DNA of 18,188 bases from Pseudomonadota bacterium (GCA_023430625.1 JAEZAA010000263.1:1-18188); one strand, 5' to 3'. Counted from the first letter of the stretch, positions 5,975 to 13,556 are shown. Notes: a model not told the origin generated them from the sequence alone. A program made the numbers and translations.

Positions 5975-6017
5975 AATGCCCGTTGAAAATGACAAGGCGC
6001 AACACGCGAGGAAAATC

Positions 6018-6131
6018 ATGCAACGGTTACCTGGACATCAATGGCATCAGGAACGATTTAGCAACGCCCATGGCGGCCATGGGAGTGCCGACTATCGGTA
6101 CGCCTACCGCTATTGGCGATATTGCGGCTAA
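6018..6131 (+). CDS. Second small ORF, Tyr/Trp-rich, before the DAHP synthase gene
   Basis: A 37-residue ORF lies between the terminator and the enzyme gene. It starts with ATG at 6018 preceded by GAGGA (6008-6012) at 5 bases, a better ribosome binding site than that of the first leader. Its C-terminal part reads DYRYAYRYWRYCG: Tyr at 26, 28, 30, 32 and 35, and Trp at 33 (another Trp at 9). The TAA at 6129-6131 is 40 bases before the DAHP synthase ATG. Two small hairpins lie inside it: 6067-6073 with 6077-6083, and 6096-6100 with 6105-6109 within the Tyr codons. It may be a second regulatory peptide acting on translation or Rho-dependent termination, or a small protein of unknown function. 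I do not recognise it. Confidence 0.5.
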   Translation: MQRLPGHQWHQERFSNAHGGHGSADYRYAYRYWRYCG

Positions 6132-6171
6132 ACCGACTCTGATTTTCCATTGATTGACCGAGGATGACCCC

Positions 6172-7248
6172 ATGCAAACCAATACCGCACCCTGTACACC
6201 TGCGTTAACACCGGCGCCAGCCGCCACCACCGCATTCCGCCGCATTCGCAGCCCCCAGCAACTCAAGCAGGACCTGGCTCTCAGTGAGCTCGACCAGCAC
6301 CGGATTGCGGTGCACCGGCGCCAGGTCCGCGCGGTCCTGCAAGGCCAGGACGAACGGCTGTTGATGGTGGTCGGCCCCTGCTCGATACACGATGTGACGG
6401 CGGCCCATGAGTACGCCAGCCGTTTGCAGCAACTGAGCGACAAGGTATCCGACCGCCTGTTGCTGGTGATGCGCGCCTATTTCGAAAAACCCCGCACCAC
6501 CGTGGGCTGGAAAGGTCTGGCGGTCGATCCCGCCCTGGACGGCTCCCATGATATGGACCGGGGGCTGGAATTGGCGCGCCAGCTTCTGATCGACGTGTCG
6601 CGGCTGGGCCTGCCGCTCGCGACCGAGGCGCTGAGTCCGTTGATTGCCGAGTATCTGCAGGACTGCATCAGCTGGACCGCCATCGGCGCCCGCACCACCG
6701 AATCCCAGACCCACCGGGAATTGGCCAGTGGCCTGGAGGCGGTGGTGGGCTTCAAGAACGCGACGGACGGCGGCTTGCAGGTGGCCATCGATGCCATCAA
6801 GTCCGCGGCTCATTCCCATGAATACCTGTCGGTGGATCCCGAAGGGCAGGTGGCGATTCGCCAGACGCCGGGGAACCCCCATTGCCACCTGGTGCTGCGC
6901 GGCGCCAAGGGTGCGCCCAACTATCAGCCCGTCTCGGTGCGGCGCTGCCGGGAGGCACTGGCGGCAGCGGGGCTGGAACCGCGGATCATGGTGGATTGCA
7001 GCCACGACAATTCAGACAAGGACTATCGCCGTCAGCCCGAGGTGTTGCAGGCCGTGGTCGAGCAGATCCGGGCGGGCGATCACAGCCTGTTCGGCGTGAT
7101 GCTGGAGAGTCATCTGAAGGACGGCCAGCAGAAGCTGGTGGGGCCTGTTACCCGGCTGGATCCCGGACAGTCGGTGACGGATGGCTGTATTGGCTGGGAG
7201 ACAACCGAGCGGTTGATTCTGGACACTTATCGGCAGTTGGGCGGCTAA
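6172..7248 (+). CDS. 3-deoxy-7-phosphoheptulonate (DAHP) synthase, class I
   Basis: Condenses phosphoenolpyruvate and erythrose 4-phosphate, the first step of the shikimate pathway. The 358-residue protein belongs to the AroF/AroG/AroH type I-alpha family (E. coli about 350). It has the metal-binding cysteine in VGPCSIHD (Cys70), the substrate-binding YFEKPRTTVGWKG (about 103-115), IGARTTESQTHRE (171-183), the metal His in MVDCSHDNS, and the C-terminal SVTDGCIGWE with its Asp and Glu ligands. Which aromatic end product inhibits it cannot be read safely, so no isozyme symbol is given. The start at 6172 has AGGA at 6161-6164, 7 bases upstream. Expression is probably controlled by the leader described above. 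The gene ends convergent to purD. Confidence 0.94.
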   Translation: MQTNTAPCTPALTPAPAATTAFRRIRSPQQLKQDLALSELDQHRIAVHRRQVRAVLQGQDERLLMVVGPCSIHDVTAAHEYASRLQQLSDKVSDRLLLVMRAYFEKPRTTVGWKGLAVDPALDGSHDMDRGLELARQLLIDVSRLGLPLATEALSPLIAEYLQDCISWTAIGARTTESQTHRELASGLEAVVGFKNATDGGLQVAIDAIKSAAHSHEYLSVDPEGQVAIRQTPGNPHCHLVLRGAKGAPNYQPVSVRRCREALAAAGLEPRIMVDCSHDNSDKDYRRQPEVLQAVVEQIRAGDHSLFGVMLESHLKDGQQKLVGPVTRLDPGQSVTDGCIGWETTERLILDTYRQLGG

Positions 7249-7266
7249 CGGCTTCGCCGCGCCGCC
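7240..7266 (+). other. Nested hairpin across the DAHP synthase stop codon
   Basis: GGCGGC (7240-7245) pairs with GCCGCC (7261-7266), and inside it CGGC (7249-7252) pairs with GCCG (7256-7259) around a TTC loop. It spans the stop codon and has no T tract after it. Probably a 3'-end structure of the message. Confidence 0.4.
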
Positions 7267-7297
7267 CCCTGCAGATTGCTTTCATCACAAGAGTGCC

Positions 7298-7319
7298 CTC
7301 ATCCATTGCTCTGGATGAG
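7298..7319. other. Hairpin between convergent DAHP synthase and purD genes
   Basis: Perfect 8-base inverted repeat (CTCATCCA 7298-7305 with TGGATGAG 7312-7319), 6-base loop, no T tract on either strand. It sits 12 bases from the purD stop codon and may serve as a 3'-end structure for either message. Confidence 0.45.
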
Positions 7320-7330
7320 AGAGCGCTGGA

Positions 7331-8617
7331 TTACTGCTGCTCCCGCGCAATGGCGCGATAGGCAATATCCTTGCGGTAATAGGCGCCGTTCCACTGGATG
7401 TCGGCAACCCGCTGGTAAGCGCGCTGTTGGGCCGCAGTGACGGTGTCGCCCAGCGCGGTCACACAGAGCACCCGTCCACCTTGGGTGAGCAACTGGCCAT
7501 TGCTGGCCTGGGTGCCGGCCTGGAAGGTCTTGACGCCTTCTGGCTCCGCCTGGTCCAGACCGGAAATCACATCGCCCTTGGCGTAGTCGCCAGGATAGCC
7601 GGCCGCCGCCATCACCACGCCGACTGCGGCGCGGGGATCCCACTTGGAGTCCACCTGGTCGAGACGGCCATCGATGGCGGCGTCACACAGGGTCACCAGA
7701 TCCGACTGCATCCGCATCATGATGGGCTGGGTTTCCGGGTCGCCGAAGCGGCAATTGAACTCGATGACCTTGGGCGCGCCCTCGGCAGTGATCATCAGGC
7801 CCGCATAGAGAAAGCCCGTGTAGGGATTGCCTTCCGCCGCCATGCCGCGCACGGTGGGGTAGATCACCTCGTTCATGATGCGCGCGTGTACCTCGGGCGT
7901 CACCACCGGAGCTGGCGAGTAGGCGCCCATGCCGCCGGTATTGGGGCCGGTATCCTGGTCGCCGATGCGCTTGTGGTCCTGGCTGGTGGCCATGGGCAGC
8001 ACGTGCTCGCCATCGACCATGACGATGAAGCTGGCTTCCTCGCCTTCCAGGAATTCCTCGATCACCACCCGGCTGCCGGCGGCGCCGAAGGCATTGCCGG
8101 CCAGCATGTCGCGGATGGCGTCTTCGGCTTCCGCCAGGGTCATGGCGACAATCACGCCTTTACCGGCAGCCAGGCCATCGGCCTTGACCACAATCGGCGC
8201 GCCCTGTTGCCGGACGTAGGCGAGGGCCGCCTCGACGTCGGTGAAATTCTGGTAGGCGGCAGTGGGGATGCCCTGGCGTGCCAGGAAATCCTTGGTGAAG
8301 GCCTTGGAGCCTTCCAACTGGGCTGCCTTTTGCGTCGGGCCAAAAATCCGCAGGCCCTGCTGGCGGAAGTGATCCACCACGCCCGCGACCAGCGGTGCTT
8401 CCGGACCGACGATGGTCAGGCCGATGGACTCGCGCTGGGCGAACTGGCTCAGGCCTTCGAGATCCACTGCTTCAATGGCCACGTTGGTGATTTTCGCCTC
8501 GCCCGCGGTGCCGGCATTGCCGGGCGCCACGAACACCTGCTCCACCTGGTTGGACTGGGCTACTTTCCAGGCCAGCGCATGTTCGCGGCCGCCACTACCA
8601 ATAATCAACACCTTCAT
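7331..8617 (-). CDS. purD: Phosphoribosylamine-glycine ligase (GAR synthetase)
   Basis: ATP-dependent ligation of glycine to phosphoribosylamine, the second step of de novo purine synthesis. The 428 residues match the family (E. coli 429). Recognisable stretches are the N-terminal MKVLIIGSGGREHALAWK, the ATP-grasp KADGLAAGKGV, the signature GPNTGGMGAYSPAPVV and the metal-binding IEFNCRFGDPETQ. GAGGGA lies about 9 bases before the ATG. It follows purH after 42 bases on the same strand and is almost certainly cotranscribed with it, as in many gammaproteobacteria. No frame damage was seen. Confidence 0.97.
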   Translation of the reverse strand: MKVLIIGSGGREHALAWKVAQSNQVEQVFVAPGNAGTAGEAKITNVAIEAVDLEGLSQFAQRESIGLTIVGPEAPLVAGVVDHFRQQGLRIFGPTQKAAQLEGSKAFTKDFLARQGIPTAAYQNFTDVEAALAYVRQQGAPIVVKADGLAAGKGVIVAMTLAEAEDAIRDMLAGNAFGAAGSRVVIEEFLEGEEASFIVMVDGEHVLPMATSQDHKRIGDQDTGPNTGGMGAYSPAPVVTPEVHARIMNEVIYPTVRGMAAEGNPYTGFLYAGLMITAEGAPKVIEFNCRFGDPETQPIMMRMQSDLVTLCDAAIDGRLDQVDSKWDPRAAVGVVMAAAGYPGDYAKGDVISGLDQAEPEGVKTFQAGTQASNGQLLTQGGRVLCVTALGDTVTAAQQRAYQRVADIQWNGAYYRKDIAYRAIAREQQ

Positions 8618-8659
8618 GATGGTTTTCCCTCTAACTGCTGGCGTCTGAGTGTCGGCGCC

Positions 8660-10243
8660 TTAATGTCGAAAGTGACGCATGCCGGTAAAGACCATGGCGA
8701 TGCCATGCTCATTGGCGGCGTCGATCACTTCCTGGTCGCGCATGGAACCACCGGGCTGGATCACCGCAGTGATACCGGCCTTGGCGGCGGCGTCGATGCC
8801 GTCGCGGAACGGGAAGAAGGCATCGGACGCCATGACCGAACCCTTCACTTCCAGGTTCTCGTCGGCTGCCTTGATGCCGGCGATCTTGGCACTGTAGACC
8901 CGGCTCATCTGACCGGCGCCGATGCCGATGGTGCGGCCGCTCTTGGCGTAGACAATGGCGTTGGACTTGACGAACTTGGCCACTTCCCAGGCGAACAGCA
9001 GATCCTGCAGTTCCTGCTCGGTGGGCGCGCGCTGAGTCACCATCTTCAGTTCGCTGTGGTCGACCATGCCCAGGTCGCGCTCCTGCACCAGCAAGCCGCC
9101 GGTAACCCGCTTGAAATCAAAGCCGGGCTGACGGGGCGTGCCGAGATCGCCGCAGGCGAGCAGTCGCACGTTAGCCTTGGTGGCCACAATGGCCTGGGCA
9201 TCGGCGGCCACGCTGGGCGCGATGATGACTTCCACGAACTGGCGGTCGATGATGGCTTTGGCCGTTTCCGCGTCCAGCTCACGGTTGAAGGCAATGATGC
9301 CGCCAAACGCCGAAGTCGGATCGGTGGCATAGGCCAGGTCGTAGGCTTGGCGGATATCAGCGCCAATGGCCACGCCGCAGGGATTGGCGTGCTTGACGAT
9401 GACGCAGGCGGCATCGGCGAACGGCTTGACGCACTCCAGCGCGGCATCGGTATCGGCCACGTTGTTGTAGGACAACTCCTTGCCCTGCAACTGGGTGGCG
9501 GTTGCCACCGAGGCTTCCTGCGGATTGCGTTCCACGTAGAAGGCGGCCTGCTGGTGCGGGTTTTCCCCATACCGCATGTCCTGCGCCTTCACCAGGTTCA
9601 GGTTGAAGGTGCGGGGGAACAGCGGGGACTGGTTGGCCTTGACCTTCAGGCCCAGGTAGTTGGCAATGGCGCCGTCGTAGGCCGCCGTGTGCTCGAATGC
9701 CTTCACCGCCAGGTCGAAGCGGGTGGCATGACTGAGCGCGCCCTGGTTGGCCCGCAGTTCCGCCAGTACCGGCGCGTAGTCCGAGGCATTGACGACAATG
9801 GCCACGTCCTGGTGGTTCTTCGCCGCCGCGCGCACCATGGTCGGTCCGCCGATATCGATGTTCTCGATGGCGGTGGCCAGGTCGCAGTCGGGCTTGGCGA
9901 TGGTCTGTTCAAAGGGATAGAGGTTCACCACCACCAGATCGATCGGCGCAATGCCGTGGTCCTGCATGACCTGATCATCGGTGCCCCGGCGGCCGAGAAT
10001 GCCGCCATGGATTTTGGGGTGCAGGGTCTTGACCCGGCCGTCCATCATTTCCGGAAAGCCCGTGTGATCCGAGACTTCCGTGACCGCGATGCCCTGCTCC
10101 CGCAGCAGCTTGAAGGTGCCGCCGGTGGACAGGATTTCAACCTTGAGGTCGGTGAGGGCTTGGGCGAATTCCACCACACCGGTCTTGTCGGATACGCTGA
10201 TGAGCGCGCGCTTGATGGCGATCGTCGATTCTGTGTCTGCCAT
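8660..10243 (-). CDS. purH: Bifunctional AICAR transformylase / IMP cyclohydrolase
   Basis: Catalyses the last two steps of IMP synthesis. The 527-residue protein (E. coli 529) opens with IKRALISVSDKTGVVEFAQAL. It then shows the cyclohydrolase motifs STGGTFKLL, FPEMMDGRVKTLHPKIHGGIL and NLYPFEQT, and the transformylase motif KHANPCGVA with its catalytic Lys-His. It ends in the typical QPGGSMRDQEVIDAANEHG and MVFTGMRHFRH. I took the ATG at 10243 because it aligns with the family N-terminus. The frame remains open to 10297, but the extra 18 residues run into the upstream hairpin. The ribosome binding site at this start is poor. It is the first gene of a purH-purD pair located downstream of fis. 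Confidence 0.96.
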   Translation of the reverse strand: MADTESTIAIKRALISVSDKTGVVEFAQALTDLKVEILSTGGTFKLLREQGIAVTEVSDHTGFPEMMDGRVKTLHPKIHGGILGRRGTDDQVMQDHGIAPIDLVVVNLYPFEQTIAKPDCDLATAIENIDIGGPTMVRAAAKNHQDVAIVVNASDYAPVLAELRANQGALSHATRFDLAVKAFEHTAAYDGAIANYLGLKVKANQSPLFPRTFNLNLVKAQDMRYGENPHQQAAFYVERNPQEASVATATQLQGKELSYNNVADTDAALECVKPFADAACVIVKHANPCGVAIGADIRQAYDLAYATDPTSAFGGIIAFNRELDAETAKAIIDRQFVEVIIAPSVAADAQAIVATKANVRLLACGDLGTPRQPGFDFKRVTGGLLVQERDLGMVDHSELKMVTQRAPTEQELQDLLFAWEVAKFVKSNAIVYAKSGRTIGIGAGQMSRVYSAKIAGIKAADENLEVKGSVMASDAFFPFRDGIDAAAKAGITAVIQPGGSMRDQEVIDAANEHGIAMVFTGMRHFRH

Positions 10244-10265
10244 GGTTCCATCTATCGCTGGTTTG

Positions 10266-10293
10266 AAAAGACAGACGGGAGCTTCCGCTCCCG
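10266..10293 (-). terminator. Hairpin with T-rich tail between fis and purH
   Basis: A perfect 7-base stem (CGGGAGC 10276-10282 with GCTCCCG 10287-10293) closes a 4-base loop. On the minus strand it is followed by a T-rich but interrupted stretch ending in four T residues (complement of 10266-10269). It should terminate at least part of dusB-fis transcription. It also lies in the 5' leader of purH, 32 bases before its start, so it could act as an attenuator for readthrough into purHD. Confidence 0.5.
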
Positions 10294-10327
10294 CCACTGA
10301 TCAGAGAAATACTGGGCTCGATTGTCC

Positions 10328-10636
10328 TTACAGCAAGCCGTACTGCTTCAGTTTCTTACGCAGGGTGCCACGGTTCAGGCCCAGCAGCGTGGACGCCTTG
10401 GTCTGGTTGTTGCGGGTGTACTTCATGACCTGTTCCAGCAGGGGCGCTTCCACTTCAGACAGGACCATCTGGTATACGTCCGTCACCGGCGTGCCGTCCA
10501 GTTGCGCGAAATAGTTCTGCAGGCAGTTCTCAACGCTGTCGCGCAGGGTCTTTGCCTGACTGGTGCCCTTGTCAACGGTCAAGATGTGGGCGGAGTCGGT
10601 CACGCCCTGGGTGGCGGCTACGGATTCGGTGGTCAT
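10328..10636 (-). CDS. fis: DNA-binding protein Fis
   Basis: Small nucleoid-associated protein that bends DNA and activates rRNA and other growth-phase promoters. The 102 residues (E. coli 98) keep the family core LRDSVENCLQNYFAQLDG, VYQMVLSEVEAPLLEQVMKYTRNNQTKASTLLGLNRGTLRKKLKQYG. The helix-turn-helix is formed by the last 30 or so residues. The N-terminal 25 residues are variable, as usual. Its ATG overlaps the dusB stop (ATGA, 4 bases), the conserved dusB-fis operon, so translation is probably coupled. A terminator-like hairpin follows 35 bases after its stop codon. Confidence 0.97.
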   Translation of the reverse strand: MTTESVAATQGVTDSAHILTVDKGTSQAKTLRDSVENCLQNYFAQLDGTPVTDVYQMVLSEVEAPLLEQVMKYTRNNQTKASTLLGLNRGTLRKKLKQYGLL

Positions 10637-11622
10637 GCGGCGATTTCCTCTACGTTGATCAAGTGCCTGAAGTGTTTGGTCAATGCGTCGAGTTGCTGAG
10701 ACGGCTCTTCAAGCTGATTAAAGTGGCGCTTAAACAAATCCCCATCGGGCCGGGCGCTGAGATACCAACCAACGTGTTTGCGTGCGATACGGGCGCCCAT
10801 GAACTCTCCATAGAACTCATAGAGCTCCTGGACATGAGTCAGCAGAATGTCCCGTACCTCCTGCACCGTCGGCGGCGTGCGTATCTCCCCGGTCGTGAGG
10901 TAGTGATGAATGTCCCGGAAAATCCAGGGTTGTCCTTGGGCGGCGCGACCGATCAGCAGACCGTCGGCGCCGGTGTGTTGCAAAACCTGCTTGGCCTTCT
11001 GGGGCGAATCGATATCGCCGTTGGCGAACACAGGAATCCTCACCGCCTGTTTGATGGCGGCGATTGTGTCGTACTCGGCCTCGCCCTTGTAGCCACAGGC
11101 GCGGGTCCGTCCGTGTACGGCAATGGCCTGAATGCCTGCATCCTCGGCGATGCGTGCAACGCGGATTCCATTGCGCTGATCGGGGCTCCAGCCGGTTCGC
11201 ATCTTCAAGGTAACCGGAACGCTGACGGCGGCGGTCACCGCCTGCAGGATCTCGGTGACCAACTGTTCATCCTTGAGCAGGGCGGAACCAGCAGCCTTGT
11301 TGCACACCTTCTTGGCCGGACATCCCATATTGATGTCGATGATCTGCGCCCCGTGCGCCTCATTCAGACGGGCGGCCTCCGCCATCATGCGTGGGTCGCC
11401 GCCGGCGATTTGCACCGAGCGGGGGCCAGCCTCGCCGTGATGGTCCAGACGCAGCCTGGATTTGCGCGTGTTCCAGAGACGGTGGTCGGAAATGACCATT
11501 TCCGACACGGCCAGACCTGCGCCAAGACGCCGGCAGAGCTGCCGGAACGGACGATCCGTGACTCCCGCCATGGGTGCCAGGATCAGACAGTTTTCCAGAG
11601 TGTAGGGGCCGATTCGCACCAT
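10633..11622 (-). CDS. dusB: tRNA-dihydrouridine synthase B
   Basis: FMN-dependent enzyme that reduces uridine to dihydrouridine in the tRNA D-loop. The 329-residue protein begins like DusB (VRIGPYTLENCLILAPMAGVTDRPFR). It contains the flavin and catalytic loop INMGCPAKKV with the active-site cysteine, followed by GSALL, and later LKMRTGW, VHGRTR and ANGDI, with GADGLLIGRAAQGQPWIF near the phosphate-binding end. Its start at 11622 has an AGG about 9 bases upstream. It overlaps fis by 4 bases. That linkage, and the N-terminus, favour DusB over the paralogues DusA and DusC. Confidence 0.95.
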   Translation of the reverse strand: MVRIGPYTLENCLILAPMAGVTDRPFRQLCRRLGAGLAVSEMVISDHRLWNTRKSRLRLDHHGEAGPRSVQIAGGDPRMMAEAARLNEAHGAQIIDINMGCPAKKVCNKAAGSALLKDEQLVTEILQAVTAAVSVPVTLKMRTGWSPDQRNGIRVARIAEDAGIQAIAVHGRTRACGYKGEAEYDTIAAIKQAVRIPVFANGDIDSPQKAKQVLQHTGADGLLIGRAAQGQPWIFRDIHHYLTTGEIRTPPTVQEVRDILLTHVQELYEFYGEFMGARIARKHVGWYLSARPDGDLFKRHFNQLEEPSQQLDALTKHFRHLINVEEIAA

Positions 11623-11720
11623 CTAAAAAGCCTGCCGGATCACACGTACATCAAAAAAATGGGAGTCATAACGCCTGCCCAGGATCCCGCGAAGGGGTCC
11701 CGGCCATTTCAGGGGGGCCT

Positions 11721-11783
11721 ATGATAACAGAAGCGTTCGGCGGATAAAGACTTGAAAAATTCAAAAACTGCATATTTTTTGCG
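11721..11783 (-). promoter_or_regulatory. Candidate dusB-fis promoter with GC-rich discriminator
   Basis: On the minus strand a TATCAT -10 box (complement of 11721-11726) is followed by a G/C-rich stretch (AGGCCCCCC), resembling the discriminator of stringently controlled promoters. Upstream, 11751-11783 is strikingly A/T rich and contains the inverted repeat TTGAA-AAA-TTCAA (11752-11764), a possible UP element or Fis site. The -35 at about 11744-11749 is poor. Position and layout fit the growth-rate-controlled fis promoter known in E. coli; this is inference. Confidence 0.35.
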
Positions 11784-11791
11784 CTTTCTGT

Positions 11792-11808
11792 TGCCGCTTG
11801 TTGCGGCA
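11792..11808. other. Small hairpin downstream of the DUF3426 gene
   Basis: TGCCGC (11792-11797) pairs with GCGGCA (11803-11808) around a 5-base loop. No T tract follows. It lies upstream of the AT-rich dusB promoter region. Confidence 0.3.
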
Positions 11809-11831
11809 CTCGTCCGGCGCGGTGAGGTGGG

Positions 11832-11852
11832 CCGGGGCGGCTGGCGCCCCGG
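11832..11852. other. GC-rich hairpin after the DUF3426 stop codon
   Basis: A perfect 8-base stem (CCGGGGCG 11832-11839 with CGCCCCGG 11845-11852) with a 5-base loop begins 9 bases after the DUF3426 stop on the minus strand. There is no T tract, so any termination would be unconventional or Rho-assisted. Confidence 0.4.
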
Positions 11853-11861
11853 ACCAAGGAG

Positions 11862-13358
11862 TTAGGAGTTGGAGGGACTGCGGTGGCTGAATCCCATGGT
11901 GTAGTTCACCGCGTCTGGGCCCGGATCGAGGATTTCCAGGGTCACGTGGACGGGGCGGTCGGACGGCATCAGCTTCAGTTCCCTGAATTCGCCGCTCAGG
12001 TATTCCTCGGGCGTGAATACCCGCTGTGCCACCGGCTTGCCATTGAGGTCGGCAAACTGAAAGGTGATATTGGGGAACGGCTGATCGAAGGGGGCTTCGT
12101 TGGTCACCATGACATCGATGACCAGTGCCTTGCCGGCCTTGGGATGGCTGCGTACCACGAGGTTGTTGCTCTTGATCTTATCGATGTCGAGCAGGGTGGG
12201 CAGCGTGCAGCCAAGCCGCTGACAGGCCTCGGCATAGAGCGAGCGTAAACCCTCATGCTGGGCCACCCGGTCGAAATGGAACCAGCCGAGCTGCGCCGCC
12301 AGGGCGAGCAGCAGCAGGATGTTGACCAGGGTCCAGGCAAGTACCCGCACCAGGCTGCCGGTCTTGACGCCTTCGTTCTCGACCCGGATGGGGTCGTACT
12401 TCAACCGGTCGAAGGCGGCGAGAGGGGTAATGGCGTCCTGCTGTGTGGACAGCGGCTCCTGTTCCGGTTCCAGGCCAAACGAAAAGTCTCGGGCATCGCT
12501 GGCATGCAGGTTTTCACGGGGCGTGGCCGGCTCGGGCGTTGGGCGCGCGGGCTTCCTGCCTTCGATCTCTTCCAGCATTTCTTCCGCCCAGCTTTCGTCC
12601 GAATCCGTCTTCTCCAGTTCGGTGTCGGCATCATCGGCAAAGGCTGCCTGGGTGGGACGATCCAGGTCCCGGAAGCTGTCGCTCAGTTCATCGTCGCTGA
12701 TGCGCAGGCCCGTGTAACGGTCTTCGGCACTGTCTTCCTCAGGGTTGTCCTGAAAGATGAACTCCTCATCATCCTCATCGGATAGAGCATGCTCCGCTGT
12801 CAGGTCCTCGGCATCGGGCGCCAGGATGGCATCCAGCTCGGCACCTGCCAAGGCCTGCTCGTCCAGCTCATGCAGTTCGTCTGCCAGTTCGCCATGGGCC
12901 TCTTCTTCCTCGGCCAACAAGGCGTCCAGGTCCTGGGCCGGATTCAGGTGGCTGGCCGCTGAGCGGCTGGCGGGAGCGGCCGCATCCTGTTCCTCTTTCA
13001 GCGCGGCCTCAAGTTCGGCCACGAGATCGGCGTCGCCCAGCTCCTCGTCCGGCAGCGGCGTATTGTCGTCGATCAGAAAATCATCAGAGTCGTCCTCGGC
13101 CGCAACCTCTGTGCTGGTTTCGAAATCGGCTTCGGGCTCCGCGGTGGTCGCCTCGGGCTCATCCTCAAAGCGGGGCTCTCGACGGGGTTCCGCGGCAGGG
13201 ACGGGGGCGGCAGGTGCGACGTCCGGCGTTTTCAGCAAGTGTTCGGTGGCATTGAAGATTGCCATGCAGGCGCCGCAACGAACTTTCCCGTGCGCCGCGT
13301 TCAGATGGGCCTCGGTTACCCGGAAGGTAGCACCACAGTGGGGGCATCGCGTGAGCAA
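11862..13358 (-). CDS. Zinc-ribbon / DUF3426 single-pass membrane protein
   Basis: A 498-residue protein of unknown function. The N-terminus is an MJ0042-type zinc ribbon (Cys5, Cys8, Cys28, Cys31 in RCPHCGATF and VRCGACMAIF). Residues of about 45-330 are low complexity, very rich in Glu, Asp and Ala, and probably disordered. A single membrane segment follows at about 339-360. The C-terminal 130 or so residues form the DUF3426 domain (LYAEACQRLGC, NNLVVRSHPKAGKALVIDVMVTNEA in two parts, FTPEEYLSGEF), probably outside the membrane. I favour the TTG at 13358: AGGAG (complement of 13366-13370) is 7 bases upstream, whereas the TTG at 13364 would leave only one base. The family often sits between prmA and dusB, as here. 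The acidic region is long. Confidence 0.85.
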   Translation of the reverse strand: MLTRCPHCGATFRVTEAHLNAAHGKVRCGACMAIFNATEHLLKTPDVAPAAPVPAAEPRREPRFEDEPEATTAEPEADFETSTEVAAEDDSDDFLIDDNTPLPDEELGDADLVAELEAALKEEQDAAAPASRSAASHLNPAQDLDALLAEEEEAHGELADELHELDEQALAGAELDAILAPDAEDLTAEHALSDEDDEEFIFQDNPEEDSAEDRYTGLRISDDELSDSFRDLDRPTQAAFADDADTELEKTDSDESWAEEMLEEIEGRKPARPTPEPATPRENLHASDARDFSFGLEPEQEPLSTQQDAITPLAAFDRLKYDPIRVENEGVKTGSLVRVLAWTLVNILLLLALAAQLGWFHFDRVAQHEGLRSLYAEACQRLGCTLPTLLDIDKIKSNNLVVRSHPKAGKALVIDVMVTNEAPFDQPFPNITFQFADLNGKPVAQRVFTPEEYLSGEFRELKLMPSDRPVHVTLEILDPGPDAVNYTMGFSHRSPSNS

Positions 13359-13418
13359 GTTCAAACTCCTGAAGCACAGGCTGGTCGAAAGTTTGGTTCT
13401 GGTCGCGCCCGCCAGCCG

Positions 13419-13433
13419 GCCTTTATCAAAGGC
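13419..13433. repeat. Short palindrome upstream of the DUF3426 gene
   Basis: GCCTTT-ATC-AAAGGC is a perfect 6-base inverted repeat with a 3-base centre in the leader of the DUF3426 gene. It could be a protein-binding site or an RNA hairpin; nothing in the sequence decides. Confidence 0.35.
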
Positions 13434-13452
13434 AGGTCTGGGATCGGGCGGC

Positions 13453-13483
13453 GGTTTGGTACCTAAACGCTGGTTTGGTACCT
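13453..13483. repeat. 12-base direct repeat in the DUF3426 gene leader
   Basis: GGTTTGGTACCT occurs at 13453-13464 and 13472-13483, a period of 19 bases. Each copy contains the palindrome GGTACC. A TATAGA (complement of 13492-13497) just upstream in the direction of transcription could be a -10 box, which would put the repeats near the transcription start of the DUF3426 gene, a natural place for an operator. Confidence 0.6.
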
Positions 13484-13556
13484 TCGATGCGTCTATAACA
13501 GGCTGTCTGTAGTGTAGCCGCTTTTACCTGGCGCATGTAGCCAGCCGGAGTCCTGC

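Noticed and set aside
7427..10300. A 957-codon plus-strand open frame antisense to purD and purH
   Set aside because: purD and purH on the minus strand are certain and full length. The antisense frame is His/Gly/Val rich, matches no family and follows from codon bias in GC-rich genes.
12757..13512. A serine-rich plus-strand frame of 251 codons
   Set aside because: It is the complement of the Glu/Asp/Ala-rich region of the DUF3426 gene (Glu/Asp codons read as Ser on the other strand).
13528..13544. Terminator after prmA
   Set aside because: CTGGC/GCCAG gives a 5-pair stem with no T tract on the minus strand; not convincing.
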